DNA of 64,000 nucleotides, from positions 5,704,001 to 5,768,000 of the forward strand of contig NZ_SHKW01000001.1 in assembly GCF_004217555.1 (NCBI RefSeq), written 5' to 3'. Both the position numbers and the translations under genes were made by a program. This document shows, piece by piece, positions 34,101 through 43,103 of this stretch (the stretch's first letter is position 1; each line of letters starts with the position of its first letter). Source of the stretch: Edaphobacter modestus. Its GTDB lineage: Bacteria > Acidobacteriota > Terriglobia > Terriglobales > Acidobacteriaceae. Under the pieces are notes generated by a model, which worked only from the letters and a program-made list of their open reading frames with translations, had not been told where the DNA came from and made no database searches.

Positions 34101-34435
34101 CTCTGGGCGCTTTCGACGCCAAGGGTAAAGTTGCGGCTGACCTCCTGGCCGACCTGAACCACGATGCCCTTTGCCTGGAGGGAAGAGAAGCCGGGGTGTG
34201 AGATTTGGAGGGTATAGATGGACGGCAGGAGCTGAACGAGCGCGAAGTGGCCGGAGTTGTTGGTCGTGGTGACGCGTTCCCTGCCGGTGTTCTCGTCGGT
34301 GAGCGTGACTTGAGCGTCAGCGAGAACGGCTTCAGATTTGTCTGTGAGGAAGCCGGTGATGCTTCCTGTGCTGGTCTGGGCAAAACTCTCGGATAGAAAG
34401 ACAAGCAAAATTATTATTAAACGTGTGGGTTTCAT
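31142..34435 (-). CDS. TonB-dependent receptor-like outer-membrane protein (Oar type) 2
   Basis: 1097 aa. Signal peptide ends near SFAQT. The carboxypeptidase-regulatory-like domain begins TGSITGFLTDKSEAVLADAQVTLTDENTG. The plug contains LPINGRQISQLYLLVPGATNSG and VDGIEATSIIDTSPG, and the barrel ends RQIQLSLRANF. Same domain plan as receptor 1, but clearly a different sequence, so it probably binds a different ligand. It sits 171 bases downstream of the alginate-lyase-family gene on the same strand and may be co-transcribed with it, which suggests that the lyase and the receptor work on one polysaccharide. Confidence 0.9.
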   Translation of the reverse strand: MKPTRLIIILLVFLSESFAQTSTGSITGFLTDKSEAVLADAQVTLTDENTGRERVTTTNNSGHFALVQLLPSIYTLQISHPGFSSLQAKGIVVQVGQEVSRNFTLGVESAQSMVTVEAGSVTLDTDSAKIGANVASREIKELPINGRQISQLYLLVPGATNSGSGTFGDIRFSGRAVEQNIIRVDGIEATSIIDTSPGNLNGELGSLFRLQQSLEAVQEFRIDSSSYPAEMGTGTGGQISFISKSGTNNFHGSAFEYVRNDFFDARNTFNRRATPTSPTAGNPKFRLNQFGGSIGGPILKDKFFFFANYEGLRQTWAAPYTQATLSNFTKSQIPTTSSVYPLLAAFPADPFPLDPAFASRTVTTVGANRIQEDFGDIRFDYHINDRFGVYARYNIDQGSSTQIQDASLSQFGQVSVPQNGVIAFTQVWTPHIFNETKFGYNGIKMRVQGIAGPSPSADISRARIAVAGLTNVGSLISLSSSFNGIGAPYTGQSYSYIDNFSLLKGNHNMKFGVEIRPISLYNNQLGGTTYTFNSIGDFSSNRPSQIAFYGDLSDLSPFTGLSGDAQVKQNYYIGYAQDEWKIRHNLTLSYGLRYEYYSPLHEVRNKVVVFDMAAGTILPNYPGDWYASSKNNFGPRLALTWSPDATNGNTILRIGGGVFYGPGQTEDQIQPEANDRVQRTFSQSNATGFSKVYPINPQTDVYANYDINSPTLGYQPRAYAPKYKVPERVTTYTASIEQRLPGQVQFMIGYVGSTGRNLFLRSITNLITGVSTNPITGVGTATRQFGGRFAEVDYKTSGGTDMYNALQTSLQRRFARGLSLGAQYTWAKELGTSSGSNEATTAQNPYDFRTEYGRGTFDIRHSLNATVLYDLPFGHGKTYALSGPMDIVAGGWQIGSIVNFRSGVPIDVLITRPDLAYVGNPGTSIAGQTFGSPVITNGVVQTTAVVNVPGGGNSRNIRRPNVVPGVNPYIKSGYQYLNPAAFSTPAPGTFGNYRRNDLSGPNLAQLDMTLGKQFHATERVNFEFRADVYNILNHPNYANPGTVRLNQTLSSGASNQPGAPFSQSAAGSAFGVLSSTVGNQVGIGANRQIQLSLRANF

Positions 34436-34606
34436 AGGGCCTCTATGGGTCGAGTATTGGAGGCCTAGATTAAAATCGTGTTACTTTTTGATTAATAGCG
34501 GAACTATTTGGCTGGTTTGTGTCTACAATCTGACGCTTTCTTGTTGAAGTGTGAGCGTAGTGTGAATTGATGGCGAAAGATCGACAGCGCTGTCTGGCGT
34601 TTGTTT

Positions 34607-35767
34607 TCAGGGGCGTGGCCGGGTAACCCAGAGCAGGGGCTGCCGGATGGGGAAGGTACGATCGAGCTCGGGGTTGGAGGTGTCGGCTGGGAGAGCGCGC
34701 CAGGTCTCTGCATATTCGGGCCGACTGTAGGCCCGGGCGGCGAGAAGGAGTGCGGGGCGGCGCAAGGGGAGTTCTGTAAAGAAGGCGGCGTCGGCCTTGT
34801 AGGGCCAGGCTCTTCGGTTGGCGATGAAGGGGTAGAGCCGGGCGAATGCGACGCGCATGCCGGGGCCGTCCTGAAGCTCGTAGTTCCAGACGCTTTCGAA
34901 ACGGGTGGAGAGAAGATCGCAGGCACCGGCGAGCATGTCGAGATTGAAGAGGCTGTTGCGATAGGGATTGGGAGTAGTGAGCTCGCGTGGGAAGGTGCCG
35001 TCGAAGGTGATCTGAGCGCGAATTGTCGCGGTTCGGAACTGGTGGCGCAACGTGGTGAGCGCGCGGTCGTCCTTGAGATTGAGACGGGCGCAGGCGGCGG
35101 CCTGCAGAAGCCAGGAGGAGCCGTTGTGGTCGCGCATGTCGCGGGCGAGGCCGGCGGTGCGAGAGTTGTTGAGCCAGTCGAGATAGTTGGTGAACCAAAG
35201 GGTGATTGCTTCGAGATCGGCCGGGGAGAGCGCTTCGGAGTTCGAGAGGAAGGGAATGGACTGAGCGACCTCGGTAAGGTGGACGGCCTCGATGATGCCT
35301 TCGGCGCGGCCGGAAGGTGCGGGAGAGACAACCTGCGCGTACTCGAGGTTGGGAGTCATCGAGGTCTCCGGCGAGAGGAACCAGGCACGGAGATGAGTGA
35401 CGGCGTGTTGGGCGTAGCGCTCCTCTTTGGTGAGGACGTAGGCAGAGGTGAGTGCGGGCACAATGTGGGCGAGCGAGATGATGGCGTCGCGGTGAGCGGT
35501 GAAGGCGTCGGGAAGGTTTTCGGGCTCGGAGTAATAGTCGTGCGGCGTGCCTGGGGGATGAGGTGCGGGCAGAGTGGTGAGCGGCGCGGGGGCCTGGGTG
35601 AGGAAGCGGTCGGCGGCGGAGAGGATACGGTCGTGGTCGATGACGGCTACATTCGGGCGCGTGGGGGTTCCGGTGGAGGGCGTCTGGGCGGGAAGCCGTG
35701 CCGTCAGGACAAGAGCTGCGGTCTGAGAACAGATCTGGGAACAGAAGACTCTACGCGTTGTGAGCAT
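34607..35767 (-). CDS. Alginate-lyase-family protein (PL5-like), exported
   Basis: 386 aa. A signal-like N terminus (LTTRRVFCSQICSQTAALVLTARLPAQ) precedes an all-alpha barrel typical of the alginate lyase superfamily: YYSEPENLPDAFTAHRDAIISLAHIVPALTSAYVLTKEERYAQHAVTHLRAWFL and RAEGIIEAVHLTEV. The catalytic region normally reads NNHGT/S; here the place is occupied by DHNGSSW in WLNNSRTAGLARDMRDHNGSSWL, keeping the His. It probably cleaves a uronate polymer outside the cytoplasm, giving unsaturated uronates that can enter the kdu route. The exact polymer is not predictable; the changed motif makes a non-alginate substrate possible. Confidence 0.85.
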   Translation of the reverse strand: MLTTRRVFCSQICSQTAALVLTARLPAQTPSTGTPTRPNVAVIDHDRILSAADRFLTQAPAPLTTLPAPHPPGTPHDYYSEPENLPDAFTAHRDAIISLAHIVPALTSAYVLTKEERYAQHAVTHLRAWFLSPETSMTPNLEYAQVVSPAPSGRAEGIIEAVHLTEVAQSIPFLSNSEALSPADLEAITLWFTNYLDWLNNSRTAGLARDMRDHNGSSWLLQAAACARLNLKDDRALTTLRHQFRTATIRAQITFDGTFPRELTTPNPYRNSLFNLDMLAGACDLLSTRFESVWNYELQDGPGMRVAFARLYPFIANRRAWPYKADAAFFTELPLRRPALLLAARAYSRPEYAETWRALPADTSNPELDRTFPIRQPLLWVTRPRP

Positions 35768-35986
35768 GTCGGCGACCTTGGGCGGAAGGGTATCACGCCG
35801 GGCCCGGAAGAGATGGGTGCCGAGGCACTATGAGCGCGAGGTCGGGGGCGTCAAAATAAAAGCGTGTGTAGATCACCGTACCCGGATGGCATGGTGGAGC
35901 CATTCGCTATGAGACGGGACAGTAGCGCTCAAGAGCGCGAGGCATTGCGTTTCGCGTGCGAGCCAGCTTGCAGGCGGTGGTAAAGG

Positions 35987-36889
35987 CTATGGACGGGTTC
36001 CACTGTTGTTGGAGTGTGCCTTCACAAGGGTACGGAAGCTGCGATTCAGGTCGCTGTCGTGCTTCGGGGACCACGCCATTACGAATTCCACGAAGGCGTT
36101 CTTTGCCAGGAGCGGGCAAAAGGCAAGATCGCGAGTACGGGACTGTTGCTGGTTGAGAGGAAGCAGAGCGATTCCCTCGCCGGCCTGGACCATCATGACG
36201 ACGCTGGACCAGACGCTCGAGATGCTGGCAATACGCGGAGAGAAGCCAGCCTCGGAGCAGAGTTCAATCACTTTGTCGAAGACTGCCGGTGAGGCTTCGC
36301 GCGAAGAGAGGACGAAGGATTCGCCTGCGAGATCATGGACATCGACGGGGCCTGGAGCGACAGGATGATCTTTGGGCACGATGGCATTGATGGGGTCCTG
36401 ATGGATCAGCTCGGAGACGAGCTCGGTTCGGAACTCAGGTTCGACCCGGCGGGTGAAGCCGACATCGATTTCGCCATCGACCAGCGCCTGCCACTGGCGA
36501 GTGGAGGTCATCTCGACTAAAGAGAGCCTGACTCCTGGATGTTGTTTTCGAAAGCCGCGGATAAGGCGGGGGAAGTTGACGCCAACGCTGCCGACAAAGA
36601 AGCCGATGTTGAGGGTTCCGATCTCGCCGCGCTGGGCTCGCCGTGCGATCTCGACGGCTTTCTCGGAGTCTGCCAGGATGCGGCGGGCTTCCTTGAGAAA
36701 CAGTTCGCCGCTGGGAGTGAGGCCAGTCCTTCTGGAGGATCGGGTGAAGAGTTGAACTCCGATCTCCCGCTCGAGGTCGGCGAGCTGCTCGCTGATGGCG
36801 GACTGCGCCACGTTAAGGCGTCGGGCAGCGCCGCTGAAGCTGCCTTGTTCCGCGGCGGCAACGAGATAGCGAAAGTGTCTTAACTCCAT
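35987..36889 (-). CDS. LysR-family regulator, likely controlling the adjacent RND pump
   Basis: 300 aa from ATG 36889. The N-terminal winged helix (MELRHFRYLVAAAEQGSFSGAARRLNVAQSAISEQLADLEREIGVQLF) is followed by an effector-binding domain of two lobes (GTLNIGFFVGSVGVNFPRLI; GIALLPLNQQQSR). It starts 131 bases from the divergent efflux operon, and a perfect LysR box (TATCGG-N5-CCGATA) lies between the two. By family rule it should activate the pump genes in the presence of a co-inducer and repress itself. Confidence 0.94.
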   Translation of the reverse strand: MELRHFRYLVAAAEQGSFSGAARRLNVAQSAISEQLADLEREIGVQLFTRSSRRTGLTPSGELFLKEARRILADSEKAVEIARRAQRGEIGTLNIGFFVGSVGVNFPRLIRGFRKQHPGVRLSLVEMTSTRQWQALVDGEIDVGFTRRVEPEFRTELVSELIHQDPINAIVPKDHPVAPGPVDVHDLAGESFVLSSREASPAVFDKVIELCSEAGFSPRIASISSVWSSVVMMVQAGEGIALLPLNQQQSRTRDLAFCPLLAKNAFVEFVMAWSPKHDSDLNRSFRTLVKAHSNNSGTRP

Positions 36890-36899
36890 AGAGATATGG

Positions 36900-36916
36900 T
36901 ATCGGTTTTTCCGATA
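36900..36916. promoter_or_regulatory. LysR-type operator (T-N11-A dyad)
   Basis: TATCGGTTTTTCCGATA: perfect 6-bp arms around TTTTT, with the inner TCGG-N5-CCGA forming a T-N11-A box. It lies 11 bases upstream of the LysR start and about 100 before the pump gene. Confidence 0.75.
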
Positions 36917-37019
36917 AATGCTGTCGGAAAGAACTGCGCATCGAGGGCCCGTCAGAAGTGTCCAATAGATAGTTGAAACATTTTGCCGTTTTTTGCGGAA
37001 ACGAGGCGCCCGAAATCCG

Positions 37020-40000
37020 ATGTGGATCGTCAAAGTAGCGCTTAATCGACCTTACACCTTTATCGTTCTTGCGCTTCTGATCCTTATCGCCGCGCCTGTG
37101 GTGATTCTGCGTACGCCGACCGACATCTTCCCCGACATCAATATTCCGGTGGTCTCGGTCGGCTGGCAGTATACGGGTCTCAATCCGGAGGAGGTGGAGG
37201 GGCGCCTTACTTCTCCTTACGAGAAGGTGCTCACTACGCTGGTGGATAACATCCAGCACATCGAATCGACGACGTATAACGGCGTAGCCGTTGTGAAGAT
37301 CTTTCTTCAGCCTGGGGCCTCGCTGGATACGGCCAACGCGCAGGTGACGGCAGCGTCGCAATTCGTGTTGCGTCAGTTGCCTCCAGGCACTTTACCGCCA
37401 CAGATCATTAATTTCTCGGCATCGAGCGTGCCGATTCTGCAGCTGGGTATCTCTGGCCGCGGGCTTTCAGAGTCGCAGCTCAACGATTACGCGACCAATT
37501 ATGTTCGTACACAGCTCGTAACGGTTCCCGGTTCTGTGGTTCCTTCGCCGTACGGCGGCAAGCAGCGCCAGATCACCATTAATATGGACCAGGCTGCGAT
37601 GCAGTCCAAAGGCATCGCTCCGGGAGATCTGTTGAATGCTGTGGGACGGCAGAACGTCGTGATGCCATCGGGGACGATCAAGATTGGTCAGTCGGAGTAT
37701 GACGTCCGGACGAACGGAGCTCCCCGCACGGTAGAAGAACTCTCCAGGATTCCGCTGAAGCAGGTGAATGGAACGACGATTTATCTGCGGGACGTTGCCA
37801 GCGTCAGCGATAGTTTTCAGGTGCAGACCAACATCGTGCGCCAGGACGGCCATCGTGGAGTGCTTATCTCCATCCTGAAGAGCGGTAACGCATCCACGCT
37901 TGATGTGGTGAAGGGGATTCGGGCGCTTCTTCCTCGCATCGCTGCCACGGTGCCTCCCGAACTGAAGATGACGCCGCTCTCGGACCAGAGCGTGTTTGTG
38001 CGTGGCGCGGTGGAGGGAGTCATCCGGGAAGCCGTGATTGCTGCTGCGCTGACCGCGATCATGATCCTGGTGTTTCTCGGTAGCTGGCGTTCCACAATCA
38101 TTATCGCGATCTCCATCCCTCTCTCGATTCTGACTTCGGTGATCGTTCTCAGTCTGATGGGCGAGACGATCAATACGATGACGCTAGGAGGACTCGCTCT
38201 TGCGGTAGGCATTTTGGTGGACGATGCCACCGTTACGATTGAAAATATCGAACGATTCCTGGAAGAAGGTTTTCCGCTACGTGAAGCGATTCTCGAGGGT
38301 GCGGCCCAGATCTCTGTCCCGGCTCTTGTCTCTACGCTTTGCATCTGCATCGTCTTTCTGCCGATGTTCTTTCTCGGAGGGGTCGCTCGTTATTTGTTTG
38401 TGCCTCTTGCCGAAGCTGTGGTCTTCGCGATGCTGGCAAGCTACGTATTGAGCCGAACCCTGGTGCCGACGCTGGCGATGTACCTGCTTCGCGATCATGG
38501 GCATGGATCGCCGGGTACGGGATTTTTCGCACGGTTTCGACAAGGCTTCGAACGGGGCTTCGAGCGCGTACGTGCCGGCTATCAAGGCATTTTATCGGGC
38601 CTGGTTCTTCGGAGACGGATCTTCATTCCGTCGTTCCTTCTCGTTTGCCTTGCGGCATTTATTCTGGTGCCCTCTCTGGGCGAAGACTTCTTTCCTGACA
38701 CCGATAGCGGCCAGTTCATTCTGCATGTGCGCGGAGCTTCCGGTTTACGTATCGAGGAGACGGCCAGGCTGTTCGACCTGGTGGAAGATGAGATCCGTCG
38801 TGAGATTCCAGCCTCGGAGATCGACAACATCCTCGACAACATCGGCCTGCCTTACAGTGCGTTGAACACCCAACATCTTTCGAATGGGTCTGTCGGTGCA
38901 AACGATGGCGATGTTCTGGTGACCCTCAAGGAGGATCACCATCCTACAGCAGGATATGTCCGCAAACTGCGTGAAGAGCTGCCACGCAAGTTTCCAAACG
39001 CCGTGTTCTACATGCTTCCGGCAGATATCACGACCCAGATTCTGAACTTCGGCCTTCCGGCTCCGATTGACATTCAGCTTGAGGGCAACGATGTGGAAGC
39101 GAGCAAGGAGCAGGCAGACAAGATAATGGCGGAGCTGCGCACTGTTCCTGGTCTCGTCGATCTTCGTGAGCAGCAGTCGTTCGATTATCCAACGCTGCAA
39201 CTCGCAGTCGACCGTACCAAGGCTTCACAAGGCGGCTATACCGAGAGCGATGTTTCGACCAGCGTGCTGAATTCGCTGAGTGGAAGCTTTCAGGTGACGC
39301 CGATGTTCTTCCTCAACTGGAAGAACCAGGTGAACTACAACATCGTTGCTCAGACGCCGCAGTACAAGATGACCTCGATGCAGGATCTGAATAATATCCC
39401 GATCAATCGGACGACAGCAGGTTCGGCCACGGTACCTGCAACTCCGGAGATCCTAAGTGATCTTGCAAGTGTCAAACGTGGTCACGAGATGTCGGTCATC
39501 AATCATTACAACATTCGACGCGTGGTGGATATCTACGGCAATGTGCAGGACAGGGACCTTGGCGCGGTAAGCCGGGATGTTCAGAGGGTTCTCGATCGGA
39601 ACAGGAAGAATCTTCCACGCGGAACCTTTATGAGTCTGAAGGGCCAGGTGGTTACGATGCGCAGCTCGTACATCGGCCTGATCGGAGGGCTGTTCTTCTC
39701 AATCGTGCTGGTCTACCTGCTGATCGTGGTCAACTTTCAGAGCTGGATCGACCCTTTCATCATTATTACAGCGTTGCCTGCGGCGCTTGCAGGGATCGTG
39801 CTCTTCCTCTTCCTCACGCATACGACGCTAAGCGTTCCTGCTCTGATGGGGGCCATTATGTGTATGGGAGTTGCGACGGCGAACAGCATTCTCGTCATCT
39901 CCTTTGCGAAGATCCGCCTGGAAGAGCACAGCGACGCGATCAAAGCTGCGATCGAGGCCGGGACGACGCGCTTCCGTCCCGTCATCATGACCGCGCTTGC

Positions 40001-40208
40001 GATGATCATCGGAATGATCCCGATGGCACTTGGAATGGGTGATGGCGGCGAGCAGAATGCTCCGTTGGGCCGCGCAGTCATCGGCGGTCTTCTTTGCGCA
40101 ACCGTCGCAACGCTTGTCTTTGTTCCCTGCGTCTTCGCGCTGATTCACGGAAGCGAAAGTCGCAGGCTCAGCCGCGAGCAAAAGCGTCTTGTCGAGGAGC
40201 ACGCATGA
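37020..40208 (+). CDS. RND efflux pump, inner-membrane transporter
   Basis: 1062 aa, RND superfamily (AcrB/HAE1 type). It begins MWIVKVALNRPYTFIVLALLILIAAPVVIL and has the second large periplasmic loop and twelve membrane segments in the usual 1+5+1+5 layout. The TM4 segment GILVDDATVTIENIERFLEEG carries the proton-relay aspartate pair. It exports drugs, solvents or aromatics with the MFP and OMF encoded next. Order here is RND-MFP-OMF, with 4-base ATGA overlaps between the genes, so they are tightly coupled. An in-frame start 27 bases upstream is possible but adds a charged, non-typical N terminus. Confidence 0.95.
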   Translation: MWIVKVALNRPYTFIVLALLILIAAPVVILRTPTDIFPDINIPVVSVGWQYTGLNPEEVEGRLTSPYEKVLTTLVDNIQHIESTTYNGVAVVKIFLQPGASLDTANAQVTAASQFVLRQLPPGTLPPQIINFSASSVPILQLGISGRGLSESQLNDYATNYVRTQLVTVPGSVVPSPYGGKQRQITINMDQAAMQSKGIAPGDLLNAVGRQNVVMPSGTIKIGQSEYDVRTNGAPRTVEELSRIPLKQVNGTTIYLRDVASVSDSFQVQTNIVRQDGHRGVLISILKSGNASTLDVVKGIRALLPRIAATVPPELKMTPLSDQSVFVRGAVEGVIREAVIAAALTAIMILVFLGSWRSTIIIAISIPLSILTSVIVLSLMGETINTMTLGGLALAVGILVDDATVTIENIERFLEEGFPLREAILEGAAQISVPALVSTLCICIVFLPMFFLGGVARYLFVPLAEAVVFAMLASYVLSRTLVPTLAMYLLRDHGHGSPGTGFFARFRQGFERGFERVRAGYQGILSGLVLRRRIFIPSFLLVCLAAFILVPSLGEDFFPDTDSGQFILHVRGASGLRIEETARLFDLVEDEIRREIPASEIDNILDNIGLPYSALNTQHLSNGSVGANDGDVLVTLKEDHHPTAGYVRKLREELPRKFPNAVFYMLPADITTQILNFGLPAPIDIQLEGNDVEASKEQADKIMAELRTVPGLVDLREQQSFDYPTLQLAVDRTKASQGGYTESDVSTSVLNSLSGSFQVTPMFFLNWKNQVNYNIVAQTPQYKMTSMQDLNNIPINRTTAGSATVPATPEILSDLASVKRGHEMSVINHYNIRRVVDIYGNVQDRDLGAVSRDVQRVLDRNRKNLPRGTFMSLKGQVVTMRSSYIGLIGGLFFSIVLVYLLIVVNFQSWIDPFIIITALPAALAGIVLFLFLTHTTLSVPALMGAIMCMGVATANSILVISFAKIRLEEHSDAIKAAIEAGTTRFRPVIMTALAMIIGMIPMALGMGDGGEQNAPLGRAVIGGLLCATVATLVFVPCVFALIHGSESRRLSREQKRLVEEHA

Positions 40209-41473
40209 GCAACAGCCGCGGAACTCACACCTTGGAGAACGGGATGCCCAGCACACAGGAAGCAGTGAAACCTGCGCAGACGGATATTGTGCCTGCGCAC
40301 AAGGAAGATCACACGAACGGTACGGTAGAAGGGCCAGGAAGCGGACGCACGGTAGGGATTCTCTTCGCTGTCGCTCTGATTGCCGCTATCTCGTATGGTC
40401 TCCACCTCCGCTCCTCTCATGAGAAGGAAGTCACAAGAGCGACCGATGAGGCTGCCATCCTTTCGGTGAACGTTGTGCAGCCTCATTCGGGATCGGGGGC
40501 GGCGCAGGATCTGGTTCTTCCGGGAAACGTGCAGGCATTTACCCAGGCGCCGATTTACTCCCGCACGAACGGCTACCTGAAGAAGTGGTATTTCGATATC
40601 GGGGCGCATGTACGTCAAGGGCAGTTGCTGGCTGAGATCGAAACGCCTGAGGTGGATCAGCAGCTTCAGCAGTCGCGCGCGGAACTGGATCGCATGCAGG
40701 CAAATATGGAGCTCGCGGGCGTAACGAGCAATCGTTGGCAGAGCCTGCTTGCCAAGCACGCGGTATCGCAGCAGGAAACGGATCAGGCCCGCAGCAACTA
40801 CATCGCTGCCCAGGCTGCGGTGGATGCAAGCAAAGCGAACGTTCGCCGCCTGGAGCAGTTGCAGAACTACGAAAAGATTGTTGCTCCGTTCGATGGTGTA
40901 ATTACTGCACGCAATACGGATATAGGCGATCTGATCGATGCCGGTTCCAGTTCGTCGAATCCCCGGGCATTGTTTCAGTTGGCTACGACGGGCAAGTTGC
41001 GTGTCTACGCTGCGGTTCCCGAGGTGTACGCTGACTCGATTCACAATGGCGATACGGCCGACCTCACCCAGGATTCGAATCCGAGTGAGAAGATTCCGGG
41101 TACGATCGTGCGCAATGCCAAAGCAATCGATCTCGCGAGCCGCACGCTGAACGTTGAAGTAGATGTCAACAACCGCGACAACAGGCTACTTCCGGGCGCC
41201 TATGTCTTCGTACATTTCCATGTTCCGGGCGGTGCCAATGCCTTCACGGTTCCATCGAATACGCTTCTGTTCCGCGCGGAGGGTCTGCGCGTGGCCGTAG
41301 TGCGGAACGATCGCGTCGAGCTTGCGCCGGTGACGATCGGTCAGGATTATGGCAACACGGTCGAGATAACCTCGGGTCTTACATCTTCGGACGAAATTGT
41401 TATCGATCCTTCCGACTCGCTTGCCAGCGGAATGCAGGTCCGCGCGAATCGCGGAGCGAAGGGGCGGTCATGA
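40205..41473 (+). CDS. RND periplasmic adaptor (membrane fusion protein)
   Basis: 422 aa. N-terminal cytoplasmic part, one membrane segment (GILFAVALIAAISYGLHL at about 48-65), then barrel-lipoyl-hairpin domains: GNVQAFTQAPIYSRTNGYLKKWYFDIGAHVRQGQLLAEIETPEVDQQL is the lipoyl half-motif, with the coiled-coil hairpin after it and the second half-motif KIVAPFDGVITARNTDIGDLI. It links the pump to the outer-membrane channel. Start ATG 40205 overlaps the pump stop. Confidence 0.95.
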   Translation: MSNSRGTHTLENGMPSTQEAVKPAQTDIVPAHKEDHTNGTVEGPGSGRTVGILFAVALIAAISYGLHLRSSHEKEVTRATDEAAILSVNVVQPHSGSGAAQDLVLPGNVQAFTQAPIYSRTNGYLKKWYFDIGAHVRQGQLLAEIETPEVDQQLQQSRAELDRMQANMELAGVTSNRWQSLLAKHAVSQQETDQARSNYIAAQAAVDASKANVRRLEQLQNYEKIVAPFDGVITARNTDIGDLIDAGSSSSNPRALFQLATTGKLRVYAAVPEVYADSIHNGDTADLTQDSNPSEKIPGTIVRNAKAIDLASRTLNVEVDVNNRDNRLLPGAYVFVHFHVPGGANAFTVPSNTLLFRAEGLRVAVVRNDRVELAPVTIGQDYGNTVEITSGLTSSDEIVIDPSDSLASGMQVRANRGAKGRS

Positions 41474-42945
41474 ATCGCGTTTTTAGATCTGCATCGATGG
41501 GAGTGGCGGCATTGATTTCGGTGACATTGGCGGGATGCCGCGTCGGTCCGCAGTATGTTCGGCCGGCAGCTCCGGTTGCACCTGAGTTCAAGGAGACCCT
41601 GCCAAGCAACTTCAAATCGTCTGACGGATGGAAGGTGGCCCAACCCAGTGACGCACAACTGAAGGGAGACTGGTGGACACTGTTCCACGATTCTGAGTTG
41701 AACACTCTTGAAGCCCAGATCGACCCAGCCAACCAGACCCTGAAGCAGGCAGAGGCTAACTTCCGCTCAGCCCGTGCCTCGGTTCGTTTTTATCGCGCCA
41801 ATAAGGCACCCACGATCGGTGCCGATCCAAGTATCGGCGTGGTCCGGGATTCCACAAACCAGCCCTATTTCAACAAGACATTGACCAGTAACGGTTCGGG
41901 CGATTTCACGCTTCCGATTGACCTGAACTACGAGGTCGATCTGTGGGGCCGCATCCGTCGCAGCATTACCCAATCCCAGGAACAGGCGCAGGCCTCTGCA
42001 GCCGATCTGGAGACGACCCGGCTTTCGCTGCATGCGGAACTCGCCATCGACTACTTCGATCTTCGTTCCGCGGATGCGCAAAGAAAACTGCTGGATGAGA
42101 CCGTGAGCGCCTTTCAGGACGCGCTTCAATTGACGGAGGATCGATACAACGGAGGCGCCGCACCCCTCTCTGACGTCACACAGGCCCGCACCGTTCTACA
42201 GACGGCACAAGTGCAGGCGACCGATGTCGATATCATGCGGGCAGACTACGAGCACGCGATTGCGATGCTGGTTGGCAAGCCTCCTGCGCAGCTGACGCTA
42301 CCGCGCAACCCGGTGACCGTTGCCGGCCCGACGCTCCCGGAGATTCCTGGTGCTCTGCCATCGCAGTTACTGGAGCGCCGTCCCGATATCGCGGCCGACG
42401 AACGCCGCATGGCGGCGGCCAACGAGCAGATCGGAATTGCGGAGGCTGCGTTCTATCCGACATTGTCGCTCTCGGCAGTTGCGGGATTCACCGGAACCTC
42501 GGCGCTGACCTGGTTCACATGGCCAAGCCGATTCTTTGCGGTCGGTCCTACGTTGTCCCAAACCCTGTACGATCATGGCCGCAGGCGAGCTACAAGCGAT
42601 ATCACTCGCGCGGGTTACGATTTTACCGTTGCCTCCTATCGGCAGACGACGCTGACCGCATTTCAGCAGGTAGAGGATGATCTGAACGCACTTCATGGTT
42701 TGGAGACAGAGGCGGGCCAGCAGCAGGACGCGACCGCATCGGCACAACAATCTCTCGATCTCTTCACGACCCGCTACGAAGGTGGAGTCGATACCTATCT
42801 GCAGGTGATCACGTGGCAGACTGCGCTTCTTCAAAATGAACGCAACGATATCGACATCACCCAACGTCGCCTGGAGGCGAGCGTGCTCCTGATCAAAGCT
42901 CTGGGTGGAGGGTGGAACGCCTCGCAGCTCCCACAGCACCCCTAA
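41470..42945 (+). CDS. RND outer-membrane channel lipoprotein (NodT family)
   Basis: 491 aa. Lipobox LAGC at 20-23, so an N-terminal lipid anchor is expected. Two OEP repeats (TolC-like) cover the rest: YEVDLWGRIRRSITQSQEQAQASAADLETTRLSLHAELAIDYF and FYPTLSLSAVAGFTGTSALTWFTWPSRFFAVGPTLSQTLYDHGRRR. It opens the outer membrane for the RND pump. Its ATG overlaps the MFP stop by 4 bases. A hairpin ends the three-gene operon. Confidence 0.95.
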   Translation: MNRVFRSASMGVAALISVTLAGCRVGPQYVRPAAPVAPEFKETLPSNFKSSDGWKVAQPSDAQLKGDWWTLFHDSELNTLEAQIDPANQTLKQAEANFRSARASVRFYRANKAPTIGADPSIGVVRDSTNQPYFNKTLTSNGSGDFTLPIDLNYEVDLWGRIRRSITQSQEQAQASAADLETTRLSLHAELAIDYFDLRSADAQRKLLDETVSAFQDALQLTEDRYNGGAAPLSDVTQARTVLQTAQVQATDVDIMRADYEHAIAMLVGKPPAQLTLPRNPVTVAGPTLPEIPGALPSQLLERRPDIAADERRMAAANEQIGIAEAAFYPTLSLSAVAGFTGTSALTWFTWPSRFFAVGPTLSQTLYDHGRRRATSDITRAGYDFTVASYRQTTLTAFQQVEDDLNALHGLETEAGQQQDATASAQQSLDLFTTRYEGGVDTYLQVITWQTALLQNERNDIDITQRRLEASVLLIKALGGGWNASQLPQHP

Positions 42946-42961
42946 TATTCCATTGACCCAT

Positions 42962-42995
42962 GCAAAATCTGTCGTTTACAAGCGACAGATTTTGC
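42962..42995 (+). terminator. Hairpin ending the efflux operon
   Basis: 13-bp perfect stem GCAAAATCTGTCG/CGACAGATTTTGC with an 8-base loop; no U-run beyond the stem, though the 3' arm holds TTTT. Confidence 0.7.
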
Positions 42996-43103
42996 TTGAC
43001 CCGGATATAGGACTAAATTAGTCTCCATTCAAGACGGAAGGCTGCGGAGTCTTTTTGGCGAAGCGCCGCAGGGTTTCCGGAGATCGAACCAGAAGGAGAA
43101 TCG

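Noticed and set aside
34601..35833. 410-codon Gly/Glu-rich plus-strand frame opposite the alginate-lyase-family gene
   Set aside because: Its composition (Gly-Glu-Val repeats) is the mirror of Ala/Pro/Ser-rich coding on the minus strand, which has a signal-like N terminus and recognisable lyase segments.
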